From an uncultured Flavobacteriales bacterium (GTDB taxonomy: Bacteria; Bacteroidota; Bacteroidia; Flavobacteriales_D; Parvicellaceae): a stretch of 6,683 nucleotides of DNA. The stretch covers positions 1-6,683 of the forward strand of contig CALDTD010000249.1 in assembly GCA_937924345.1 (NCBI GenBank), in the 5' to 3' direction. How positions within the stretch are numbered: the first letter of the stretch is position 1; each line of letters starts with the position of its first letter. The notes under the pieces are model-generated. The model had not been told where the DNA came from, made no database searches, and was given only the letters and a program-made list of their open reading frames with translations. A program made the position numbers and the translations under genes. Positions 1-5,336 of this stretch are shown here, piece after piece.

Positions 1-973
1 CTTTTACCTCTACATGTGTTAAACTTCTATATTGACCATCTTTAGCAGCATAAGTGTGTCCGGAAGCTTCAACTGCTCTAAAGTCATTTCCAGTTGCTAT
101 AACTACAGCATCAATTCCATTATAAATTCCTTTGTTGTGCGTTGTGGCTCTATAAGGTTCGATTTGAGCAATGTGAACAGCTTGTTTAAATTTCTCTACA
201 AATAAATCAGCAGACATATTTGTCCCTTCTGTAAGTTCTTCAACTTTACAACTAACTTCCGAACGAACAATACATTCAGGTGTGTAGTTAGAAAGAATAC
301 ACATAATAATATTTACCGATCTTTCTTTCTCAGTAAGCATTTCATCTTTAGCTAATTGCTCTTTTAGTGTTTTTGCAAATTGTTCTAATAGGCTATTTAT
401 AAAATTCGCCCCCATAGAATCGCAAGTATCAAACTTAGCCATTAACTGATAGTAGTTCGGTTCTAAATCTGATTTGTTGATGAGTTCAATTTCTAAAATA
501 CCACCACCTCTTTTATTCATATTGGCAGTCAGCTCTTTTGTATCTTCAAAGAATTGTTGTTTTGTTCGTTTAAAAAATGTTCTTAGATTTTCGTATTCAC
601 CATGCCAAGCAAAGTGGACATGACCAACTTTTATCATTGAAACAACTGCTGCTTTAAAACCACCACGATTGAGCCAAAAACTTGCTGATTTTGCAGATGC
701 TGCGACAACTGAACTTTCTTCAATTGCCATAGGAATGCAGTAAACTTTATCGTTTATTTTAAAGTTAGGTGCTATGCCTAAGGGAATATAGAAGTTCGAA
801 ATAGTGTTTTCTATAAATTCGTCGTGTAATTGTTGAGTTTTTTGGTTTTGATGCCAATATGATTTTAAAAAATCTTTTTGAGTTGAATCATTGTCGAGGT
901 AGTGTTCAGTGATCCAGTCAATTTTTTCCTCTTTGGTAAACTTACTGAACCCTTTAATTATTTTATTTTCCAT
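1..973 (-). CDS. Class II hydroxymethylglutaryl-CoA reductase, C-terminus cut by window edge
   Basis: This enzyme interconverts HMG-CoA and mevalonate using NAD(P)H and acts in the cytosol. The open frame starts at the ATG at 973-971 and runs 324 codons off the left edge without a stop; the family usually has about 420-440 residues, so roughly a quarter is missing. Visible family motifs are PMAIEESSVVAAS at residues 81-93 (the catalytic Glu aligns with Glu86), the substrate/cofactor motif DSMGAN at 185-190, THNKGIYNGIDAVVIATGND at 278-297 with catalytic Lys281 and Asp297, then FRAVEA. The catalytic His of the C-terminal flap is outside the window. Class II enzymes are often labelled 'degradative', but in Flavobacteriia, which use the mevalonate route to isoprenoids, a biosynthetic role is more likely (inference). 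It is the first gene leftwards from a divergent promoter region. The ATG is preceded by an A/T-rich leader without Shine-Dalgarno, as is usual in this phylum. Confidence 0.95.
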   Translation of the reverse strand, partial: MENKIIKGFSKFTKEEKIDWITEHYLDNDSTQKDFLKSYWHQNQKTQQLHDEFIENTISNFYIPLGIAPNFKINDKVYCIPMAIEESSVVAASAKSASFWLNRGGFKAAVVSMIKVGHVHFAWHGEYENLRTFFKRTKQQFFEDTKELTANMNKRGGGILEIELINKSDLEPNYYQLMAKFDTCDSMGANFINSLLEQFAKTLKEQLAKDEMLTEKERSVNIIMCILSNYTPECIVRSEVSCKVEELTEGTNMSADLFVEKFKQAVHIAQIEPYRATTHNKGIYNGIDAVVIATGNDFRAVEASGHTYAAKDGQYRSLTHVEVK

Positions 974-1000
974 TTATATTTACTATCAAAATATCAACTA

Positions 1001-1008
1001 CAAATATA
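1001..1008 (-). promoter_or_regulatory. Putative Bacteroidota -7 promoter element for the HMG-CoA reductase gene
   Basis: On the minus strand this reads TATATTTG, an exact match to the Bacteroidota -7 consensus TAnnTTTG, 27 bases upstream of the HMG-CoA reductase ATG. Transcription would start about 5-7 bases downstream, giving a leader of roughly 20 bases. The upstream -33 element is poor: a T-run at 1029-1025 (minus strand) gives about 17 bases of spacing instead of the usual 19. The call rests on the -7 match and its position. Confidence 0.45.
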
Positions 1009-1073
1009 CTTAATGACTTTACATAAAAATTAGGTTATATCTGAAGATATTAACAACGGAAGCCTGTAGGTGT

Positions 1074-1081
1074 TATTTTTG
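1074..1081 (+). promoter_or_regulatory. Putative -7 promoter element of the ancestral Gly-rich protein gene
   Basis: TATTTTTG matches the Bacteroidota -7 consensus TAnnTTTG and lies 40 bases before the ATG of the decayed secreted-protein gene. No TTTG-like -33 element is visible at the expected 19-base spacing (around 1051-1054), so the promoter may be weak, eroded along with its gene, or a chance match in AT-rich DNA. Confidence 0.3.
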
Positions 1082-1121
1082 TTGATAGTTTAAAAAATGT
1101 TAATTTTAAGAAAAAATAATC

Positions 1122-1412
1122 ATGAAATTTTATTTACTAGTTTTTCTACTGTTTCATATCATCAATTCGTTGGTGGCTCAAATTGGGGTAAATATTAATA
1201 AGGTTAATTCTATATATGTAGAGTTGGATGATAATCAAGAGATCAATAAGGGTAAAACAGTTGAATACAGAGTTAAAGCCAAAATGAGGAATGGTAAAAT
1301 TAAGGATATCACAAAAAGTAATAATTTAAAGTTAGAAGGAGAGGGAATAAAATTAATAAGTTCGGATAAAATATTGATTCTTCCTTCAGAAGATTGCAGT
1401 AAAAAAAAGTAA
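1122..1412 (+). pseudogene. 5' fragment of the decayed gene: signal peptide plus N-terminal region
   Basis: This 96-codon open frame is the part that could still be translated from the original start. Residues 1-19 form a signal peptide (short Lys-containing start, hydrophobic FYLLVFLLF core, likely signal peptidase I cleavage in LVA|QIG, leaving an N-terminal Gln). Residues 20-90 are hydrophilic with alternating beta-like pattern (VNSIYVELDD, GKTVEYRVKAKMRNGKIKDIT), loosely like a bacterial Ig-like fold, but I cannot assign a family. It ends in CSKKK and a TAA directly after the A8 run where the frame is lost, so its C-terminus is an artefact of the frameshift. If expressed, it would be a truncated secreted peptide. 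Confidence 0.6.
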
Positions 1413-1434
1413 GTTTAAGTTTTATATTTTTTAA

Positions 1435-1676
1435 AAAAACATAAGTATTTCTCAAGAATATGATCTAGCTTTAAATTATAGAGGAAATATTCAGTTAGAT
1501 TTCTCTGGTGCCAAAGGGAAAGATGGAGATGACGGGGGGAACGGAGCTTTTAAAGGGGCTATCTTTAAAGATGGTGCTGTTGGCGAAAGTGGAACCTCTG
1601 GTTAAGATGGTGAAGATGTAAAGGATTTAAAATTATTAATGGTTCAAGACTCTGTTAGTTTAGATGCATACTATTA
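1435..1676 (+). pseudogene. Middle fragment of the decayed gene with collagen-like Gly segments
   Basis: This stretch has no start codon of its own but codes sensibly in the frame of position 1441: ISISQEYDLALNYRGN, then a Gly-rich, charged segment with GAKGKDGDDGGNG, KDGAVGESGTSG, DGEDV and DLKLLMVQDSVSLDAYY. The in-frame TAA at 1603-1605 interrupts SG-x-DG, and TAG at 1675-1677 ends the frame just after coding resumes in the next one (frame of 1664). A 2-base loss or 1-base gain around 1667-1676 would explain the switch, joining SLDAYY to IRVLENSNLF. Confidence 0.6.
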
Positions 1677-2044
1677 GAGTGTTAGAAAATTCAAATTTAT
1701 TTTGTTATCAATCTACAGAGGCGAGACCATTTGTCTCTGTGAATATTTCTGGTGGTAATGGAGGTTCTGGTGGCAATGGAGGTTCTGGAGGAAACGGTGG
1801 AACAATTGAATTGATTTTACATGAGAATGTTGCAAATCTTAAGTCTAATATTAAAGTAGATAATAGAGGTGGATTTCCAAGTAACTTTGGAGTTGGAGGG
1901 AAACCTGGATTAGGAGGGAAACTTTTATCTGATGGTTCTGCTTCTGATGGTCAAATAGATGATACCGGTTTTGCTGGTGAGGTTGTTTATAGAGGGGCAG
2001 TACCAGTAATTAAAATTATCTCCGATTATAATTTCACGTTTTAA
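1664..2044 (+). pseudogene. 3' fragment of the decayed gene: GGNGGS repeats and C-terminal region
   Basis: The 126-codon frame opens with an ATG directly after an in-frame TAG (1661-1663). It is best read as the tail of the upstream gene, not an independent gene: it has no signal peptide, no promoter-like element close upstream, and its first few codons overlap the end of the middle fragment. It encodes IRVLENSNLFCYQSTEARPF, three GGNGG(S) units, a segment TIELILHENVANLKSNIKVD, another Gly-rich stretch (GVGGKPGLGGK, then DGSASDGQ) and a C-terminus ending KIISDYNFTF. The Gly-rich parts are typical of extracellular low-complexity proteins. Confidence 0.6.
1751..1801 (+). repeat. 18-bp tandem repeat encoding GGNGGS
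   Basis: Two 18-base units (1751-1768 and 1769-1786) differ at a single base (GGTGGTAATGGAGGTTCT versus GGTGGCAATGGAGGTTCT). A diverged third partial unit of 15 bases (1787-1801) encodes GGNGG. It lies in the 3' part of the decayed secreted-protein gene and suggests expansion by unit duplication. Confidence 0.75.
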
Positions 2045-2082
2045 TACTTTTTTTGATAGTAGTTTTTTAACAAAATTTAGAA

Positions 2083-2120
2083 ACTAAGGAAACAAAATTC
2101 ACACAAAACGTTTCCTTAGT
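2083..2120. promoter_or_regulatory. Inverted repeat, candidate operator for the TetR-family regulator
   Basis: ACTAAGGAAAC at 2083-2093 and GTTTCCTTAGT at 2110-2120 are perfect 11-base inverted arms separated by 16 bases. The right arm covers the putative -33 element of the regulator promoter. It also overlaps a copy of AAAACGTTTC (2105-2114), which recurs at 2124-2133 between the -33 and -7 elements; both contain the 8-base palindrome AAACGTTT. Repeats occupying the promoter just before a tetR-type gene are the usual layout for autorepression. Which of the repeats is the actual half-site cannot be decided from one sequence. Confidence 0.55.
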
Positions 2121-2141
2121 AGAAAAACGTTTCTATCTTTG
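2111..2141 (+). promoter_or_regulatory. Putative promoter of the TetR-efflux operon
   Basis: A -7 element TATCTTTG (2134-2141) matches TAnnTTTG exactly, and TTTC (2111-2114) sits 19 bases upstream in the -33 position (consensus TTTG), the canonical Bacteroidota spacing. Transcription should begin around 2146-2149, giving a leader of about 25-28 bases before the ATG at 2174. This is the best promoter in the window and probably drives all four downstream genes, since no comparable element is seen in the short gaps between them. Confidence 0.65.
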
Positions 2142-2173
2142 CATTGTTAAATTCAGAAAACAAGAATTTTTTA

Positions 2174-2782
2174 ATGGAGGAAAAAGAGAAACAATTATTA
2201 ATTGCTACTAGCGAGATTTTTTTAGTGAATGGAATCAAGAGCATGACAATGGATGATATTGCTCGAGAACTTAAGATGTCTAAAAAAACGCTTTATAAGT
2301 ATGTAAAGGATAAAAATGACTTAGTTTCTAAAGCTATGGAGCTTACCATGCGAGAGAAGGAGTGTGAGTTTGATGATATTTGTAGTACAACTGAAAATTC
2401 AATTGAAGAGTTATGGAAGATAACTTTAAAAGCTTCAGAGCAATTAAAAGTTATTCATCCTTCTGTTATGTATGATATGCAACGCTTTTATCCGGAGGCT
2501 TGGGGACATTTTGAAAATCATAAAAATACGCATATATACAAATGCGTAAAAGACAACCTAATAAATGGTCAAAAATCTGGTGTTTACCGCTCAGATATTA
2601 ATCCTGAAATCATTACCAAACTCTACATAGCTAGATTTGATGTAATGTTTGATTATAAAATATTTCCACCTTCTAAATTTACTTTATTCGATATACATCA
2701 AGAGATGATGAATTACCATTTTTTTGGTATTTTAAGTGAAGAAGGTATTAAACAATACAAAGAATACGAGTTAAAAAAATAA
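2174..2782 (+). CDS. TetR/AcrR-family transcriptional regulator of the efflux operon
   Basis: This is a 202-residue cytoplasmic DNA-binding repressor, the usual TetR-family length. The N-terminal domain (about residues 5-50) has the family signature: a first helix LLIATSEIFLVNGIKSMTMD, then helix-turn-helix IARELKMSKKTLYKYVKDKN at about 29-48. The C-terminal part (about 60-202) is alpha-helical, aromatic-rich and variable, as expected of a ligand-binding/dimer domain; the ligand cannot be predicted. I chose the ATG at 2174. An in-frame TTG at 2144 would add 10 residues but lies upstream of the predicted transcription start and next to the -7 element. The gene ends 4 bases before the TolC-family gene, so the two are almost certainly cotranscribed. 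It most likely represses its own promoter through the repeats at 2083-2133 and is relieved by an efflux substrate or related ligand (inference). Confidence 0.92.
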   Translation: MEEKEKQLLIATSEIFLVNGIKSMTMDDIARELKMSKKTLYKYVKDKNDLVSKAMELTMREKECEFDDICSTTENSIEELWKITLKASEQLKVIHPSVMYDMQRFYPEAWGHFENHKNTHIYKCVKDNLINGQKSGVYRSDINPEIITKLYIARFDVMFDYKIFPPSKFTLFDIHQEMMNYHFFGILSEEGIKQYKEYELKK

Positions 2783-2786
2783 AGAA

Positions 2787-4118
2787 ATGAAAAACAATTT
2801 TTATTTAGTAATTTTTTTGCTGCTTATCAAAACGGTGAATGGGCAACAAAGTTTTACTCTAAAACAAGCGCAAGATTATGCGGTTAAAAATAATCAAAAA
2901 GCAAAAAACGCTGACTTAGATTTGTTAATTTCAGAAAAGAAAGTGAAAGAAACTTTTGCAAGTGGTTTGCCACAAGTAAGTGCTAAAGGAGAATTCCAAA
3001 ACTTTATTGATATTCCAACTTCTGTTTTGCCAGCAAATACTTTTAATCCAGCTGCACCAGCTGATGAGTTGATAGGAGTTCAATTTGGAACAAAATATAA
3101 TGTTACAGGTACTGTTCAAGTAAGTCAATTGATTTTTAGTGGTAATTATATAGTAGGATTACAGGCTGCCAAAACTTATACAAGTCTTAGTAAACAAATG
3201 CAAGCTAAAACAAGTCAAGAGATTAGAAGTAGCATAGCAAATGCTTATTATACAGTGTTAGTGTTAGAAGAAAATGTAAAAACATTAGACTCAACATTGT
3301 TGAAAATGCAGGATATTTTAAAGACAACAAAAATCTTAGTCGATAATAAAGTGATGGAGGCTACAAATGCATCGCAATTAGAGTTGTCTGTATTGCAAGT
3401 AGAGAACGGTATTTCTAGAGTAAAATCACAAACAGAAGTTGCTCGTTCTTTATTAAAGATGGAAATGGGAGTAGAGCTTACTTCTAAAATAGTACTAACA
3501 GACTTATACTCTGATATTACTGCATCTGCAGAAAATTATGGAGAAGAAAAATTTATGACTGAAAATAATATTGACTATCAATTATTAGAAACCCAATACC
3601 AATTAAATGAGTTAAGTTTTAAAAATACAAACGCAAATTATCTACCTACTCTTTCTGGCTTTTTTACACATCAACGTCAAGCTTTAAGAAATGAATTTAA
3701 CTTTTTCGATAGTAATCAAGATTGGTTTCCTAATACACTCTGGGGATTGTCTTTAAATATTCCAATTTTCAGTAGTGGGCAAAGAGCTGCAAAAGTTAGC
3801 CAAGCTAAATTAGAAATGGAAAAAACAAAAAATACAATGACTCAGCTTACTCAGGGTTTAAAGTTGCAAATGGTTCAAGCTAGTTCTGCTTATAATAGTG
3901 CTAAAGATGTATTTAAAACACAAAAAAAGTCTATAACTGTTGCCAAAGAAATTTTGAATAGTACTGAAATTAAATACAAAGAAGGAGTTGTTTCTAGTAT
4001 GGATTTAACACAAGCCCAAAACCAATTATTACAAGCAGAAACAGATTTAACAAACGCTAGTTTTGAGTTAATTAAAGCAAAATTAGAAATAGACAAACTG
4101 TTGAATAAATTCAATTAA
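2787..4118 (+). CDS. TolC-family outer-membrane efflux protein
   Basis: The product is a 443-residue outer-membrane channel protein that would trimerise into the exit duct of a tripartite pump. Residues 1-19 form a signal peptide (MKNN, hydrophobic YLVIFLLLI, cleavage after VNG before QQSFTLKQA). The mature protein shows the two OEP repeats of the family: the first about residues 22-220, the second about 255-440, each with long amphipathic helices and a beta segment. The strand motifs VSQLIFSGN (112-120) and LSLNIPIFSSGQR (321-333) occupy equivalent places in the two repeats, as in TolC homologues. The C-terminal YKEGVVSSMDLTQAQNQLLQ is the typical family helix end. Length fits the family. 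It begins 4 bases after the TetR gene with an A-rich leader and lies 32 bases before the adaptor gene. Substrate is decided mainly by the RND subunit and is unknown. Confidence 0.94.
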   Translation: MKNNFYLVIFLLLIKTVNGQQSFTLKQAQDYAVKNNQKAKNADLDLLISEKKVKETFASGLPQVSAKGEFQNFIDIPTSVLPANTFNPAAPADELIGVQFGTKYNVTGTVQVSQLIFSGNYIVGLQAAKTYTSLSKQMQAKTSQEIRSSIANAYYTVLVLEENVKTLDSTLLKMQDILKTTKILVDNKVMEATNASQLELSVLQVENGISRVKSQTEVARSLLKMEMGVELTSKIVLTDLYSDITASAENYGEEKFMTENNIDYQLLETQYQLNELSFKNTNANYLPTLSGFFTHQRQALRNEFNFFDSNQDWFPNTLWGLSLNIPIFSSGQRAAKVSQAKLEMEKTKNTMTQLTQGLKLQMVQASSAYNSAKDVFKTQKKSITVAKEILNSTEIKYKEGVVSSMDLTQAQNQLLQAETDLTNASFELIKAKLEIDKLLNKFN

Positions 4119-4150
4119 TAAAAATTAATACCCATTTAAAAGATTTAGAA

Positions 4151-5296
4151 ATGAAACCTAATTATAAAATCGTCTTATTACCATTTGCCTTCGCCTCGTT
4201 ATTTATTACTAGTTGTGGAGAAGAACAATCATCATTAGATCAATTATTAGCCAAACAAGCTACAATTGAAGGAGAAATAAAAGCAAAAAGAGCAGAGTTA
4301 AAAACACTCGAAGAAGAGATTATAAAAATAGATACTACGAGTAAAGATGATATTAATTATCCTAGAGTTTCTGTAGTAGATTTAAAGACTCAGGCATTTA
4401 ATCATTTTTTTGAAATTCAAGGGTCTTTAGAAGCAGAAAAGAATGTAATGGTAGTTCCCGAAGCAGGCGGATTAATCAAAACATTACCAGTAAAAGAAGG
4501 GCAATATATTAGTAAAGGTCAAACAATTGCTTCTTTTGATTCTCAAATTATAGCCTCTAATATAAAAGAGTTAGAAGAGCAATTAGAGTTAGCTAAATAT
4601 ATGTATGAGAAACAACAGTCTTTGATGGATCAAGGAGTTGGGACAGAAATTAACTTTAAACAAGCAGAAGGACAATATAAATCTTTGCAAAAGACACTAA
4701 GTACGTTAAAAACTCAAAAAGGTAAATTTGTACTAAAGGCTCCATTTTCTGGGTATGTAGAAAAAGTATTCCCTGTAGTAGGAGAAATGGCAGGTCCTTC
4801 TAGTCCAATTATTCAATTAATTGACTTGTCTAATCTTAAAGCGACTGCTAATATTTCGGAAGTCTATTTAAAGAAATTAAACGGTAATAGTTTAGTAAAT
4901 GTCTTTTTTCCAGCATTAGATATAGAATTGAAAGACTTACCTGTAAAAAGAATTGGGAAGTTTGTTAACCCAGTTAACAGAACAGTAATGATGGAGGTGA
5001 ATATTCCTAAAGCAGAAGGAAATATGGTCCCAAACTTAATGACGGTGATGAATGTTCGTGATTATAGAAATGAAAAAGCTATTGTTGTTCCTTCAAGTGT
5101 TATTCTTAAAGATGCTAATCAAGAGTCTTATGTTTATGTTTTGAAAGGAGACAGAGTAGCTCAAACTAAAATAAAGGTAGGTCAAAGCTATAAAGGAAAG
5201 TCAGAAGTTTTAAGTGGATTAACTGATGGGGACCAAGTTATAGATAAAGGTGCTAGAAAGTTAGTTGATGGAGATATTGTAACTGTTGTAAAATAA
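4151..5296 (+). CDS. RND efflux periplasmic adaptor (HlyD/AcrA-type membrane fusion protein), lipoprotein
   Basis: This 381-residue adaptor would link the RND permease to the TolC-type duct. Residues 1-22 are a lipoprotein signal ending in the lipobox ITSC, with lipidated Cys22 followed by GEE. A charged, heptad-like segment at about 28-63 (LDQLLAKQATIEGEIKAKRA and onward) predicts an extra N-terminal coiled coil. The barrel-sandwich (lipoyl-like) halves are at about 100-130 (PEAGGLIKTLPVKEGQYISK) and 196-226 (APFSGYVEKVFPVVGEMAG), flanking an alpha-hairpin at about 135-190 that should contact the outer-membrane protein. A beta-barrel (about 227-300, starting LKATANISEVYL) and a membrane-proximal domain (about 300-381, with AIVVPSSVILKD and DGDQVIDKGARKLVDGD) follow. 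It sits 32 bases after the TolC-family gene and 40 bases before the permease. There is no sign of a separate promoter or terminator. Confidence 0.94.
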   Translation: MKPNYKIVLLPFAFASLFITSCGEEQSSLDQLLAKQATIEGEIKAKRAELKTLEEEIIKIDTTSKDDINYPRVSVVDLKTQAFNHFFEIQGSLEAEKNVMVVPEAGGLIKTLPVKEGQYISKGQTIASFDSQIIASNIKELEEQLELAKYMYEKQQSLMDQGVGTEINFKQAEGQYKSLQKTLSTLKTQKGKFVLKAPFSGYVEKVFPVVGEMAGPSSPIIQLIDLSNLKATANISEVYLKKLNGNSLVNVFFPALDIELKDLPVKRIGKFVNPVNRTVMMEVNIPKAEGNMVPNLMTVMNVRDYRNEKAIVVPSSVILKDANQESYVYVLKGDRVAQTKIKVGQSYKGKSEVLSGLTDGDQVIDKGARKLVDGDIVTVVK

Positions 5297-5336
5297 TAAA
5301 TGACACTGTACTTAATTGTACCTAATACATGCAAAA

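Larger units (their letters stand above)
1122..2044 (+). pseudogene. Decayed gene for a secreted Gly/Asn-rich, collagen-like protein (frameshifts plus nonsense)
   Basis: Coding sequence continues across three forward frames and reads as one ancestral protein of about 300 residues. Part 1 (from 1122) has a signal peptide and a lysine-rich, probably beta-structured region. Part 2 (about 1435-1675) carries collagen-like segments such as SGAKGKDGDDGGNG. Part 3 (to the stop at 2042-2044) holds GGNGGSGGNGGSGGNGG and further Gly-rich stretches. The lesions are: frame lost at an A8 run (1401-1408); frame lost again at an A7 run (1433-1439); an in-frame TAA at 1603-1605 where G-x-D-G periodicity predicts a codon such as CAA; and a third shift near 1667-1676. 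Adding one A to each run restores a continuous reading, ...KKKVSLSFIFFKKNISISQ..., into part 2. The intact protein would have been exported across the inner membrane; its function is unknown. The protein family is not one I can name. Several independent lesions make sequencing error unlikely as the sole cause. Confidence 0.8.

Noticed and set aside
1751..1801. Minisatellite or CRISPR-like array
   Set aside because: The 18-base periodicity is coding (GGNGGS) with no spacers; it is a protein repeat.
1122..2044. Programmed ribosomal frameshifting joining the three frames
   Set aside because: Three frame changes plus an in-frame TAA would be needed, and there is no evident slippery heptamer with stimulatory structure. 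Decay is simpler.
2083..2120. Inverted repeat as a rho-independent terminator
   Set aside because: The arms are AT-rich with a 16-base loop and no T-run follows on the plus strand; on the minus strand only a broken T-rich stretch follows. Overlap with the promoter argues for an operator.
2931..3128. Antisense open frame of 65 codons on the minus strand
   Set aside because: It lies wholly within the well-supported TolC-family gene and its Cys/Trp/Ser-rich translation resembles no protein; it is a shadow of the AT-rich coding strand.
3890..4114. Antisense open frame of 74 codons on the minus strand
   Set aside because: It is complementary to the conserved C-terminal repeat of the TolC-family gene and has no promoter or recognisable domain.
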